A DNA stretch of 64,000 nt from positions 10,191,001 through 10,255,000 of the forward strand of contig NC_135366.1 in NCBI RefSeq assembly GCF_051622035.1. Direction: 5' to 3'. The stretch's first letter is position 1. Each line of letters opens with the position of its first letter. Source of the stretch: Arctopsyche grandis (lineage: Eukaryota > Arthropoda > Insecta > Trichoptera > Hydropsychidae). Shown here one piece after another: positions 1 to 13,200 of this stretch. The translations under genes were made by a program, and so were the position numbers. A model generated the notes under the pieces. It saw nothing but the letters and a program-made list of their open reading frames with translations, was not told the origin of the DNA and made no database searches.

Positions 1-115
1 TTTGGAGTCACATATCTAAAGTCTAGCCAGCAAACACCGGGCCAGGTAACGAACCCATGTTCACTCAGTTTAAAGCATTACACGCTGACAACTGAGCTAT
101 GTTGCTGTTAAGATA
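1..115 (-). mobile_element. tRNA-derived SINE, copy 1 (cut by window edge)
   Basis: Read on the minus strand this is the head of a SINE seen several times in the window: an A-box-like TAGCTCAGT segment, a B-box-like GGGTTCG segment, then a GACTTTAGATATGTGACTCCA body that matches the copies at 5261 and 6701. It is not a functional tRNA because the acceptor stem does not close. The rest of the element lies outside the window. Confidence 0.75.
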
Positions 116-2601
116 TGTACATATATGTACGTAATGTAATTGATTCAGTCCCAGTCACTTTTCTTTCAAATGCGAATAAAATTGATTTATTTCTAAACTA
201 AATACATTGCAATAAGAAATATTAGAAGACATTTATTGCGACATATACTTCTGCAAAATGATTTTAAATGGTTTTCAGTATTTTGGGATTATTTATGTAA
301 GTTAAAGTTTTGTATGTTGTAGTAGTCGAGCTAGTGACGAAGACTCGTACGACATTTGTTTTGATTTTTTGTGATGGAGGTATAGACATTCCTATGATTT
401 TTTGACAAAAAAACTAAATAAAAGTAAGCCAAATATTTTCTTCAGAGGTTTCCATAAAAAATTTCCGAATTAAAATGGTCGATATTCTCCGGTGAAATTT
501 GCCTTATCCTGTCAAAGATTAGAACCATTAATTATGCGTTTGTGTTCGATTCCGGCCACATAATCTTTAATACTCGTGTGTTTGTTAAGAGTTAATTTTG
601 TTTTTCTTCTTAAAGCGGCGTATTTGGTTTCAGGCTGTCAAGTCGTCAAAGTGACTATGAAAGCATTTTATTTAATAGTTTTCGATTCCTTTTGGGAATA
701 TATAAAAAGAAATGTAATGGAAGCTAGACAGTGTCAGTTTAATATGAAAGTGCTCGTTAAATATTTATACGTACTATTTTGATCACAGGAAGGGTGTTAC
801 GATCCGAGGCATATTCTCCCTTACATTCTGATTTAAAGTGTCACTCGGAAAATTTTTACTGTGCCTAACGCTTTTTGCTCGGATGAGATGGGTTGGGATT
901 TACATTGAGCCCAGACGTCAGCTAAAATGAGAAAATTCTGATGGTCGATTTAAATTTTTTTCGTTTATTAACCTGTTGCATGAACATGTTCATATTTTTC
1001 AAGCTGTCAAGAATGGATAAGTTCTTTAGATTTGTAGCACCTAAACGGTACATATGTGGGTAATCGTGATATAAATTTTATCACCTTACATTTTTGAACT
1101 CGTCAATTGAAGTGGAAGACACGCACATTGAGTTCAATCATCATCGTTGGTGCTTCTGCGTATCGTTCATAACAAAATTACGATGATTACGGTCGAACGA
1201 CGATTTATGTATGTATTCGAATTTGGAAAATATGTGTGATGTTCGCTATTGACACGCTGACATACAGCCTCCGGAGGAAAGTTCGTCTTCAAATATTCAC
1301 TTAACATTATAATAGGCGCGGTCTGAAATGGAAAAGTTGGCCGACGCTTCTTCTTTCCATGTAAATATATTCCAGTGAAACTAAACTTACCGTAATAATT
1401 AACCATTTTTCGTTCAATTAGAACTGAATCAAAAGTTTCTATTATTAACATCATCCATGGGACGAACTCCTTTCTAAATTTCAAAACGTCTTAAAAGTAG
1501 AGCAATACGTTATTATTGATAGGAAAAAAGCGTGAATACAGTTAAATTGTACAGTTTCGGGACTTTGTATCTTTTTTGCATACTGTTTTGAGTAATCTGT
1601 CATAGTGCTGGAGTGATTTGATATCTCGTTATCCGCTAACGGATTTCCTAGGTGGAAGTATTATATGTATTTGCTCAGCTGTTGGCCGGTTTTCTTTTCT
1701 CCGTATGGTCGTTTAACGGCTTCGAAGCACTTCTGCAATCTTCAACTTTCTTCTTGTCCAGCTCATTAGCAGATATGTGGTTACATCTCGTACGGTACAG
1801 CCGTCTACGGTTGAGGATGCACTTTCGTATTTGGTGACTACGGATTATGAAGCTGCGGTGGAAATCGGTCGCGTTTTGTTCCGATCATCCTGTTGTCCTT
1901 TATTCGAAACCCACACGCTCTTGCCTGCCATTGGTTGGTGAGCCATGGAATGTTGGCCCCATTTGCCTTGTCAACTATCCACTTATGGGATTGCACATAT
2001 CATTATCGAAAGCATTATAACCGCCTTATATTGTCTCGATAAAATTGACACATTTTGCACATTGTTCTATGTAGCATTATGTGCTCGTATCCGCTTAGAT
2101 AATAATTTTGGAATTGACTTTCCCAAAATTTCGACAAAGCTATTAAAATTTCAAAATCTATTGGGTATGTATATATGAGCGAAATAATATCCAATTTTTT
2201 TTTTTTTGCAAATTGAGAATAAAACAAAAATTGAGTCAACAAAATCAAGTTATACCGAAGGATTTAGTACCTACTAATAAAAGGATCCAACCCACATGGG
2301 TATTACAAAAGTGAAATATCCTTCTGTATTATAAAAGTGAATTACAGGCAATACTTCCGCAAAGTTGGTCCCAATTAGTCAATACGGTTTGGAAATATTA
2401 TATGTATGTAAATATATCCTGGTGGCTGGTATTCTATTATATTATATGTATATTCGAATATGACTAAGCAAAGTCAGACCGAGCAACTAGGAAGTCGGAA
2501 ATTTTTTCTCGGGCATCATCGGAAAGAATTACACAATTGTTACTAGTAAAGTTGATCGAAATTGATTTGAGGGATTTTTCAGCATACGATATACGTATTA
2601 A
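116..2601. other. Intergenic AT-rich sequence
   Basis: No open frame here resembles a known protein and no ORF has supporting splice structure. There are short ORFs of 60-105 codons, as expected by chance. I see no terminal inverted repeats or LTR-like signals. Confidence 0.5.
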
Positions 2602-2793
2602 GGTATATTCATTAGCACAGCGCAGAGCGGCAACTTCGTAACCAGCAGTACGAAAAGAATTCTTTTGTACATTCTACCTATATATGGACGCATATGAATG
2701 CGTGATGGAATATATGAATGTGTCCATGTATAATGTATCAAAGAATACTTTTTGTAATGTAACGTGCAGTTGCCGGTCTTTGCTATGTCAATA
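2602..2793. mobile_element. Short foldback element, family F, copy 1
   Basis: The ends are imperfect inverted repeats (AGCACAGCGCAGAGCGGCAAC on the left against GTTGCCGGTCTTTGCT on the right). The centre is itself palindromic: it reads towards ATATGGACGCATATGAATGC on one arm and comes back through GTCCATGTATAATGTATCAAAGAATAC. The same centre and end motif occur in the elements at 27342 and 31936, which makes this a dispersed non-autonomous DNA-transposon-like family. No clear target duplication was found for this copy. Confidence 0.5.
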
Positions 2794-3275
2794 TTGCAGT
2801 TATTGCATGCTCGGTAGCATTTCATTAGATGATAAAATAGAAGTAGTCAATAATTATTTATATTTAGGACAAATAATCGACATTTCTAGTAGTATAAGAA
2901 ATAAAGAGACGTATGAAATTACAATGAAGTGCATTTGGAAAAAAGTATGGAATGCTTGGCATAACGAATAAAGACAGGAAGCGGAATACATGGATGAGAC
3001 GTATGACAAAGCCGGTGGATAGTGAAGAGATTTAAATGGCAATGGCAGGGCGGGTCACGTGGCTATAATAATGGACGAAAGGTGGACAAAAAAAGTGCTA
3101 AAATGGTACCTGAGATAATGCATAGGGGTAAAAGGAAGACGCCATGGAAGATGTGTGAGGTGAGATGGATGAGGGTTGCGCAAAACAGCGAGAAGCGGAA
3201 TCCTGTTGGAAAGGCCTTCATCCAGAAGTAAATGATGAACGGCTATAAATGATGATGAAGATGATGATGTATAGC
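2794..3275 (+). pseudogene. Decayed RTE-type LINE, 3' end of reverse transcriptase, copy 1
   Basis: Broken frames encode the C-terminal end of an RTE-clade non-LTR reverse transcriptase: the block ISLDDKIEVVNNYLYLGQII, then a cysteine-poor stretch, then degenerate GRAGHVA and DERWTKKVLKWY segments. The more complete copy at 28393 shows the same blocks with the catalytic box. Several frameshifts and stops are present. The 3' end runs into a GATGATGAAGATGATGATG microsatellite, which is typical of RTE tails. This copy also preserves the empty target site (around 2868-2880) of the element inserted at 28804. Confidence 0.75.
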
Positions 3276-5260
3276 AAATGTGATTTGGAAATATCTTCAG
3301 TACATTGTCTATGGACGTGTTCACATATAACTTGTATGAATGCACCCTTACGATATTTTCCAGTCGTGCGTTTGCAGACATTTGCTGTGTTTGAATATAT
3401 TATTCTTTTGTATGGGGATGATCGTGAGTCTAATAATAATATAGAATGACTTCAAATATTCGTTTCGTTTATTCGTTCGTGAAGAGGCGCTTGAACAACT
3501 AATTGTACATCCATATTGGCACTCAAGTTTATTTACATTCGTAGATTGGGCACAAAAGTTTTTTATCATCTTACGCGTGATGAATTTCGTAGATGGAAAG
3601 TAGGCAAGCACGTCCGACCGCAGCCTAAACGCAGCGTTTTACCAAAATGGAGAAATTGATGGTGACGCACTTAAAAATCATAATTATTTTATTAATGCAA
3701 CAATGCGCTTAATGAGCGCAACGAATTTGTTAACGAATCACCGTTGGAAATGGCGTGAAATCACTTTTTTGTTTTTTCATTTTAGAAATAAGTAGAAATT
3801 CAAATGAAAATGTCGTGTCGGATGGATTCCGTGTCGCACTATGAATTGTATAATTAATTTCGTAATAGGTAATTAGGTGACGATTTGCTCGACTTTTGCC
3901 GCCTTTTATCCCCGTTTCGCTCATTCGTGATGCAATTATTATCAAAGCCATATCGAGCGAATAATTCATCTGAAAAAAAAGTGGCTTTATTTTCTGGAGA
4001 GCTTTGCTTTGGTTCTCGTACGGAGACAAGTTGCTCTCTTGGTCTTACGGGCCCATTGTTCGCCGTTTCAAAACTTGGTCTCGCACATCGAATCCATCTT
4101 CGCCAATCGAATTCTGTTGTCTGAAATACCAACAACAATAGCGTCTGCAGATGTATTATCGATATAAAAAGATTTTTTCTTGTTGTTAACTCACGCTTGA
4201 CCGATACTCCTTTCACTTACGTCACGGTTTACCGAAGTCGAATACGTTTTCGCGGTTTTTAAAACTCATGTTTTGCGACCCACAAACGAGCTAATGTCCC
4301 AAAACTTACCTACATACTTTCGTAATGTAGATTCTTGGCATACCTTTCTATTTTACTATAGTGTTTATTTGTTTCCAATACTTTTTCTGATTCCACCATT
4401 ATAAATATGTATGTATTAGCTCGAAGAAAACTGAAGATCTTTGATGTAACTTACATATATCATTATTGAATCAGTTATATCGTATGCTGAATCAAAAACA
4501 GAGTTTATTCCTCCCCCCTCTCTTTTTTTATTATCAATAAAACTATGGATATATGTATATATGTATGAATGAATAAAAAAATTACTTGTTTTCATTTTTT
4601 TATTACATATATACATGTGCCATGACAGGAATTACCCAAAGGCGACAAATGTGGTTAGATTATTTTTGTACTTACAATTTTTCAAACATAACCGGACATA
4701 CATAGAATACAATAGAGATATCTATGGACAATTTTTTTGATACACATCAAATTTGTGAGAAATACATTATGTAGTTAGCAATTTATAAGATTCAACAAAT
4801 TCGAGATGCTAATGTATGATCTTGTTGCTAGCAGACATGGGCGATGGTGTGAAATGAGACTCATTGAGCGATTTAAAACATATTTTACTCGGCGAAGCGC
4901 TACAACGAATTAAGCGTTCGTTAAGTGTCACATGACAAGATGACAACTCAGCTATTCTTCTACTCACTTTTTAATAGAGATCTAACAAGATTTTAACAAG
5001 ATTTCGCCAGCAGCGTATTTGGTCGCGATTCTATTGATATGCAATAACTCTTCCAGTGCACTAGTTCTAGTAACACTTCCAGTGCAAATCCAATAACACT
5101 TCCAGTCCTAAATTACGTCCTAATGATCCAAAATTACATTGAAATTCAATTTATATTATAATATACCTCATTCGTCAAATTTATCATATCGAGTAAGGGC
5201 TGCAGACTGTTAAGTTAAATTTTTAAGTCAAAAGTTATTTTTTTGATCCAATCACAACCA
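3276..5260. other. Intergenic sequence without recognised genes
   Basis: There is a mildly GC-richer patch at about 3600-4260 with overlapping ORFs of 99-120 codons on the minus strand. None has a recognisable domain or splice context. I assign no function. Confidence 0.45.
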
Positions 5261-5486
5261 GCAACATAGCTCAGTGGTTACCGTGAAATGCTATCTGGTG
5301 AGCGATCAAGGTTTCAATCCCTGTCCTGGTGTTACTGGCCAGACCTTAAATATACATATGTGACTCCAGGTCGATCGTTTCCCACCAGAATTTTTATTTG
5401 ATTTCATTGTTGAAACGGTTCCAAACAAATTGGCAACCTATCTTCATTTGTCATCATTATTTCAATGTAATTTCAAATTTATAATA
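5261..5486 (+). mobile_element. tRNA-derived SINE, copy 2
   Basis: This begins GCAACATAGCTCAGTGGTTA (A-box region), followed by GGTTTCAATCCC (B box), then a tRNA-unrelated body containing GTGACTCCAGGTCGATCGTTTCC and ATTGTTGAAACGGTTCC. The order of head, body and tail matches the other copies, at different levels of divergence. The tail region ends in TTTCAAATTTATAAT-like sequence shared with the copies at 6701 and 15097. Confidence 0.8.
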
Positions 5487-6700
5487 TTCATGTTATAACT
5501 TTATACGAAGTACATATGTACAAATTAATTAACAAATTAAATGTTAAATATAAATTTTATTATTTATTTAAATTACATTATCCTTAAAGTGAAAATGTAT
5601 GTATATGATACATACGATTTTTGTTGTTAATGAAGCTGTATTGTTTGATCCAATGTTCAAAGTGGCCTTGTATTTAGAATGGTTCTTCTCAATTGTACAT
5701 GGACGCATTCGATCTCGTTCTTTTTTTTCGTTTGATTTTAATTACAAAATTCTTTGCGTACATATGTACATAGATATCTAAAAACACGCTTGTGCATATA
5801 ATTGGTACAAACACCAGGAACTGACTATTTATCATAACGCTCCATTGTGTGTTATGGCCGCACGCTATTGCCTCACGAAGATCCAGCAGGTGTTCTGCCA
5901 TTATCGTTAATTACCTGCTCATCGTACGTAACTCTTCGATGTGATGCGTCTCTCTGAAAAAAGACTATCCATTTCTGCCGACTTACATATTACACACAAA
6001 ACGTCGCACTTTCTCTCCAGATTAATATTTCAGTGCAACAGTCCGAACGCAAATCTCTCTAATTTCACGGTTTATGTTATTGTTCGACGATTAAGTCTGA
6101 CGAAATTCGAATCCGATCCAATCACTAATCGTATTTATTTCGTATTTAAAACGAAAGTCATTCGTTTTTAATGACGATCGTTCATTTGGTTACGAAATCG
6201 TTTAAAATATTGTCCCTGTCGTATTGCGAACACACTCTTACTGCTATTATTCTTATTGCTCTTTTCGATGTTGACCAATTTGTTCGCGGATACGTACAGG
6301 TGTATCCAATCGAACAAATTACATCTCGCGTCTAACTAAAGCACTCGGGATCGTTCAATTTCCACTACATCATCATTATAATGCTATAAAATTCGAAATC
6401 ATTCGCGAATTATCTGAACGCATCGAATCGATTCGGGGTGGAGCAAAAAAAAAATATGCCTCTCCACTCTAATTATGTTTTATTTTCAAAATATTCGGAT
6501 GTAAAATACTAGGAGGCTAAAACAAGGTAAACCTTACCAACATATGTATATTAGATCTAATACAAAATGCAATTTATCACTTTAAAGTTGATACTCTTTT
6601 TATTATACTCAAGGCCGTCGTAAATGACTTATACGATAAACCAAATTCATTTCAACTGCTGATTAGTTGATAGAATCGATGACGTCTGAAGTCATTTAGC
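5487..6700. other. Intergenic AT-rich sequence
   Basis: I see no gene, no significant inverted repeat and no element border here. Confidence 0.45.
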
Positions 6701-6960
6701 TAGCAGCGTGACTTGGTGGTTGCGTTGATGCTAAGCACCAAGAGGTTGCCGGGTTCAATCCCGTGAGAGAATTTATTCTGAATATAATCTTAAAATGCTG
6801 CTGGTCAGGCTTGGATATTTGTGACTCCAAGTCGATCGTTTCCTACCAGAGTTTGCCAATTTATCTGATTTCGTTGTTGAAACAGTTCCTCCATCATATT
6901 CGCAATTATCCTACCCACGATGTCACCACTATTTGAATATGATTTCAAAAATTTATTATC
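6701..6960 (+). mobile_element. tRNA-derived SINE, copy 3
   Basis: This starts TAGCAGCGTGACTTGGTGG with a B box GGTTCAATCCC about 45 nt further on. It continues through the shared body (TTTGTGACTCCAAGTCGATC, then GTTGTTGAAACAGTTCC) and ends in the shared ATTTGAATATGATTTCAAA tail. It is a different head subtype from copy 2 but carries the same body. Confidence 0.8.
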
Positions 6961-9431
6961 TATAACATACATATATGTCTCGCTAATTTTCTTACGTATA
7001 GTAATTGTATTTTGCTTATATGTCTGGCAATTTTCTTATATAAAGTGTTTGTATTATGCGTATATGTATGTCTGGTCACAGTGACGCGTTCGAGTATTCT
7101 GTAATGTCACTGTGGCATTATTAAGTTAATGAATATTTTTTTGTATTGTATATTATAACATGATAAATTTCTCAGTTTGCGGTAATCTTTCGTTTTATTT
7201 TGCGTAATGCGTTCATTCGTCGTTTTTTTTTTTGTTTTTGATTAGACGTTTTATATGTACATATGTACATGGGTAACGTTTTATACAAATGTAAAAGTAA
7301 ACTAAATTAAATATTTATTGCAATGAGGAAATTTAACGATTATTCAACAATTTAATTAGTGCATACGGCAGTGATTGAGGCATGTTACAGGATGTTTGTT
7401 GAATAATTGTAGGAAAACGCTTTCCGATAACCTCAAACGCATGTTGTGCGTGAAATCCAATTCCTATACGTTTTTACGATTCAATATATATATGTACATA
7501 GTCAAGATCTTTCGATTTATTGGATCGAAGGCCGTTTCGATACAACTATCAATTATTCCAATAAATACAAAACGCTTTTTGTTAAAACTAGGACAGCATT
7601 CAAGTAGCAAAACATTCAGGTTTATTCTTCTCGTTTGCTCTATGCTGAGCGCCGTGGTCTTTCTATCATCTGGAATCCGGTGGTCGATCCGCTTCCACTC
7701 CTCCTGATCTTGTGCCAAGTTGAAAGATGTGTTTAGGGATGATATTCCATCATATGGGAGACTGTCCTCTCTTTCGCATTGTATCTAGTATCCCAATGAT
7801 TAACAGCTTCTCTAGACGCTCCACAGTATTCTTGGTGAAAAGAATCCTCTTTCTACAAATTGTGGAGTCTCCCCGAAACTGCCAGCCCTTTAGGGATGGA
7901 GATGCTTGTGCGTCTTGCGGTCCATTATGCGCAAGGTTTAAGGCACATACACACAATCGTACGGCACGGGGCGTTCTTGACCTCCTGTGGTGAAAAATCA
8001 TGTCTCACATCCGTTTTATCCTGTACTATCTCGATTTTTTCCCAAAACTCACCCCCTGGTGTATTTTTAGTGATATTTTATCATTGTATTGACAGTGATC
8101 GATAACGATGAGTCCCATATTTGAAGAAATGTTGGAGTAACTCGTCGAAATAAAAATATCGTATGAATTAACAGGACATGAATACACGCTTAGGCATGGC
8201 GTGCCGCGCTTTGAGTATGTTCTTACCATATTAACCTTTATAAAATCCTACATAGTTCTATCTAATGAAACGAATTCACATAGGGGAGTATTTTTAAAAT
8301 TGCAACTTTTACATATGATAGCTATCTTCGTGTGAGCTTTTTGCTAGTAACTGGCATGCTCAGGGATAGTAACTGAGGAAGGTATTATCGGCCTTAACGA
8401 GTGCTGTCAGCCATCCACCCTTTTCTTAAAATTTTATAAAACCTCTCTAAAAAAAATTTTGTTTAACAAAAACGTGTTTTTGAATTAATGTTAACTGGAT
8501 ATTTTCAAGACAAGTTTAATATTTAGGTATTTACAGAATATCTGAAACAATTTTCGCTGTATTTGCTTTTATACAACCGTATTGACCACAGATTAATTAA
8601 TTTGAGTAATTTGAAACCACCAAGCAAAATAATCATTGAAAGTTATAATATTCATTGAAAGATTTTTTTGTCTGAAACGCGTTGATACTGAAATCAGATG
8701 ACACCATCGCTTATACATATGTATGTACTTATCCGCTTTTTAAAAGTTGATGCTTTTCGTGCGTCGCCGTAGATGCAAATATGACCCCATATTCTGAGCT
8801 GTGCACACATCTGTTCGTTAGGTTTGCGATTTCACTTCACCTTTTAAGGTGTATGAAATAATCAACTATCGCTTAACGTTTTATTTTGTAAGATCTTATT
8901 AAAAATTGCCGTGTCTCCCTCTCCTCCCACTTCTTCTGAAGTACATGGGTATTATTGTTCTAATCCGCCGATGCTAGCAGTGGCCCTTGTTGTGTCGAAC
9001 GAAGCGAAACCGGAAAACTTTCTATCAATCGATTAGTACTCTCCCGTCTGTATTTATAACCTTGTTTGCTCTTATGTGGCTGTATCGTTTCAATTCCTCA
9101 GGTGCGAATCGCACATTCTCGAATTTTCAACAAAAAACATGAAAAACTTTCGATCGGCACTTTTTTATCCAAAAGTAATTAAAACAGTATACGGTCTGAT
9201 TATGCTTATCAATAGTTATTTTACACATGTATATATACATAATACATACGCATTCCCTTTCACTAAATAATAATAGGAAAAGTTTCGTTTAAAGAAATCG
9301 CATTGCACAATTTATATTTTTATTGTTTCAGTAGTCTATAATAATAAAATGATAATTGATTTTATAAACTTATGTTTCGAAATTGACTTTTGTGCGTGAA
9401 AAATTATTAACCCCGTAATGGGATTGTGAAT
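6961..9431. other. Intergenic sequence upstream of C3G
   Basis: The stretch 7375-8230 has somewhat higher complexity than its flanks and open frames of 81-110 codons on both strands, but I recognise no protein family in them. The last few hundred bases before 9432 presumably hold the C3G promoter or 5' UTR. I cannot place a TATA box or initiator with confidence. Confidence 0.4.
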
Positions 9432-10200
9432 ATGCCTCAGTATGATGAAAGCTTCATATTCGACGACAATGCCAATCAGCGCAGAAACAAAAGGAGTTAT
9501 CGAGTTGCAAGAAAAGGATATTTCCCTTCGTCTGGACACGAATCTTCGACCACTCTTGCAGGACACGGAACGTACGTGCTCAAGAATAATATAAACAATT
9601 TAAAGAAAAATAGGGACTTCGGGTCTAATTTAGCGCTCAGGGAAAATGGATATGGTGATGCCATTCTTTACTCGAAGTCGGAAAATAAAAGTTTTCCTTC
9701 CTTGTTGGACGACCCGTATAAACACAACAGTGACAAGTTTATATTCTCGCCGGATATCTATTCCATAAAAAATAACAACTATTATTCTTTCGCGGCTGGA
9801 AAGAGTTTGGAGAACTTGGCCAGTCACGGCTTTTACAATCCGATCAAGAACGGAAACGGCATTCTGTTCAATCATTCTCGAGGGAAGAGTCTGCAGAATT
9901 TGGCCGAAACGCCTAAATTCCAACAATCGTCCCATAAATATTCCAAGAGAAATTCGCAAGGATACCCTTCGAAGAGCAAATCGAAAGATTCGGTACTCGT
10001 CAATGGGAACTGTTATAGAATAAGCGATGGCTCTGCAGATAAAAAGGGAAAACGACTTTACGAAACGAATGGAAAGTATAAAGAGAGGCCTGCTCTGAAG
10101 TTGACTACTAGAATATTGGAATCAGGTGTTTACAGACAACTGGGAAGAAAAACAAGTTGCGATGAGAACGATGACAGTGGGTTCGCAGATGACTTGAACG
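9432..10200 (+). CDS. C3G: C3G putative first coding exon
   Basis: This is a 769-nt open exon starting [20 protein letters not shown] and ending DSGFADDLN plus one base before GTATGA. The phase matches the next exon at 14776 exactly, and no other coding exon was found between them. The protein is basic and Ser/Asn/Lys-rich, with two repeats of the form GKSL(E/Q)NLA at 9799 and 9889. I see no known domain. The link to C3G rests on phase, strand and neighbourhood, so an independent upstream gene is possible. Confidence 0.6.
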
Positions 10201-13200
10201 GTATGAAATTCCTAAATCGTTTATTTTTCATTCATAATTCACTGTATGTACTTATTGAAAAGCGAAGAATTTATATAATATTTATTTATAATAATATCAT
10301 GAAATTCGATGTTTTTCTTCAACTTGTTATAAACATTACTCTTGCAAATCACAGATGACGCTTCTACAATTGCAAAAGTGTTGTGTAGATATATCGAGGA
10401 CAGCAGTTCGTTCATGTGTAATGAATGCTTGTTTATTATATTCATATTATTTACATATTTGTATGCATAATCTTCTATATGCGAGTATGTTTATGTTTCT
10501 CGTTAATTTATGAAGACAATATTTGCTCATGTGAGTGAGAGCTATCCAAACCATAATATCGCGAAAATGTGTTTATTAATTATGTTGATTACGTTCTCTC
10601 ATATTTACGACTACGTACCACAGTAATTGAGTGTAAGCTGAAAATGAAGGATGGTTAATTATTTTTTTTTAAGTATGCATAAGCTGTTTCCTATCTCATT
10701 AACGCTGTAAACGTTTTGTAAACGTGATTATATTGTAATTGAAAAATCTGCAAATCAAATTTAGTTGTTGCCCAAATCGTAAAATCCACGCAATGAATAT
10801 TAAACGACCGAATATTATTATTATACTAGTGTAGTATCTGCCCGTTGACATTCAGCGTGCGGTTTTGAAACTATGATTACACACAGGCCCGGCCCGAGAG
10901 CATGAGGCACCTCTAGGCAGATTAGTTTTCAGCCCCCCCCCCCCCGCACCTTAATTTTTGTTTAAATAAATTTTATAAGAGTTGTTGTTATGAAGTGTAT
11001 ATTAAGAAAAAATATAAAATTAAATTCACAATTTTGTATCCAAAATAGGCACGTGTTATGTTTAACATATTATATTAATAAAATAAAATTTGCAAAAGAA
11101 ACATGTTATTGTGGAACATATTTCAAAAAATACTACATATTTCTAAAATTAGAAATAGAAAGATTTAGACACTAAAATAAATAAATTAGATTTAGAAACT
11201 GTCTTTCATTCCATTTTAATTTGCATTTTAAACTTACAATATAATATAATATTTACAATATAATAAATAAAAATAAAATATTCAAAAACTATAAAATAAA
11301 TGTTTTCTGGATTTTGCTGATGCAAAATTTGTAATTAATTTTTCCATGTCGAGTTCTTTTAAAAGGTCTCTTTCAATATATAAAATAGCCAAACTATCTA
11401 ATCACTCCTGATTCATGTACCATATGCTCTTAAACTGATTTTTATAAACTTCAGTTTAGAAAAGCTTCTTTCCACGCTCGCCAAAGAAACGGGTAACATT
11501 AGGAAAATACGGATAGCTATGAATAAATTCGACAATAAAGACATTGATTTATATTCAACAATAAATTGAAGAATTTTATCGACTAACATTCCTTCATTCG
11601 AACATCATTGGTTAGGATATTTCATTTCCAGAAGCAAATCCATCCTGATATATGTATATATTTCGTTTAACGTCACTTTTCAGTCGTGTTAAATTCAAAT
11701 ACAATTCCATGTAACCATTTATACCGACGACAGTTTATTGTTTGACAAGTTTTATTCGTGAGTCGTTGATATTTGACGGTCGACTTCCTGCGTTTCTCGT
11801 AAATTACAATATTTTAGTCAGTATTTTTTTTTATTATTGCGCCCCTGCCCCTTTGAGCCGGCCCTGATTATACATACGTTTATATTAGCATGTCGACACC
11901 ACTGAAACGGATATTGAACATACGCGTACGTAAAACGCAACATTGATAATAATATTTATATTTTTGATTATTGGAAATATTACACGCTTGAATCATAATG
12001 ACGAATAAATCGCCCTTTTACAATATCGATACACACACAAGTACATATGTAGATAAGAACTATCTTCTGCCATCGAAATCAAACACTTTGATTTCACAAT
12101 TGTGTGCATCCAAAACCAGTCGGCTAAAAATATGTACATGTTTTCATATCTCAAGATAAAAACGGTTTATTAATTAATAGTTTGTACTGAAAATATTTCA
12201 ATTGTATCCTTTTTATGTATGTGTTTCATATTGTGCATTTGTGGTGATATACACATTTATGTTGTGGTTTATGCGAATTAATTGTCATTTTTTTTCAATG
12301 ACCTCATGCTCTTACATATATGTATGTAAGTATTTTGAGTAACTTGTACGCTTACTCATCAGTTCAGTGTCTCTTTGATCGTGTCTGCGTCTGGTCGCGC
12401 CCTGACCCTCAAAGTGCCAACTTCTCACCGTTTTCAAATCCAACGCCGATAATTGTGCAAATATTCCGAATTTAGAACCACTACAGTTTTTTATAACCTA
12501 TAAAAGGTGACTCGAGAGATATTTTCCTTGAAAGATTCAAACCTCCAAATAAGGTATGCTTTGAAAATCAAATATAAATCAGGATTTCATTGTTAAAGTT
12601 GCTGAATTGGAAAATTCTAAAATAAAATTACAAATAAAAAAGTCAAATTTTGTACAATGTATGAATTCATTTTGCTGTAATTATTATATAGTTATTAAAT
12701 AATTATATTCGCATTATTTTTTTTTTTGCCTAACTTAAAACCTGTTGCCGCGCGTTGTTCTCCTTGACCATATCAACTTTGATTGCATTTACCTGTGTTG
12801 CTGACTTTTTATATCAACTTTTTTTCACCAAGATCCACTTACTGTTTTACCCCAAGGGCGTTGTGATTTAATTGTTAATAAACCGTGTAAGCTTATCGTA
12901 TGCTATTCTACGATTCACACGACAAAATAGGAAACCGCAAATACCGCAATAATTATTTTATTAAGATACGATGTGTCCATTGCTTGTATGAAGTAAAAAA
13001 AATATTTATATATATACGTGTGGGCATTCAGTTCGAAGACCCGAAGGTGAACACTGTCTGAATTCATAAAGTGACATCATCGACACTCGCGAAAGTGTCA
13101 ATTAGCATCCCAATGTCCTTTCTGTTTCGCATATCTGATATTTATACCTAACTTAGACCGTCGACTTTTTCCTCCGGAGATTGAATGGATAAATTCCGGC

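Noticed and set aside
5261..5340. A tRNA gene, because of clear A-box and B-box sequences
   Set aside because: The cloverleaf does not close, and the same head is followed by a constant non-tRNA body at several places, so it is a SINE.
7375..8230. Overlapping frames that looked like a LINE remnant
   Set aside because: No reverse-transcriptase or endonuclease motif could be identified on either strand.
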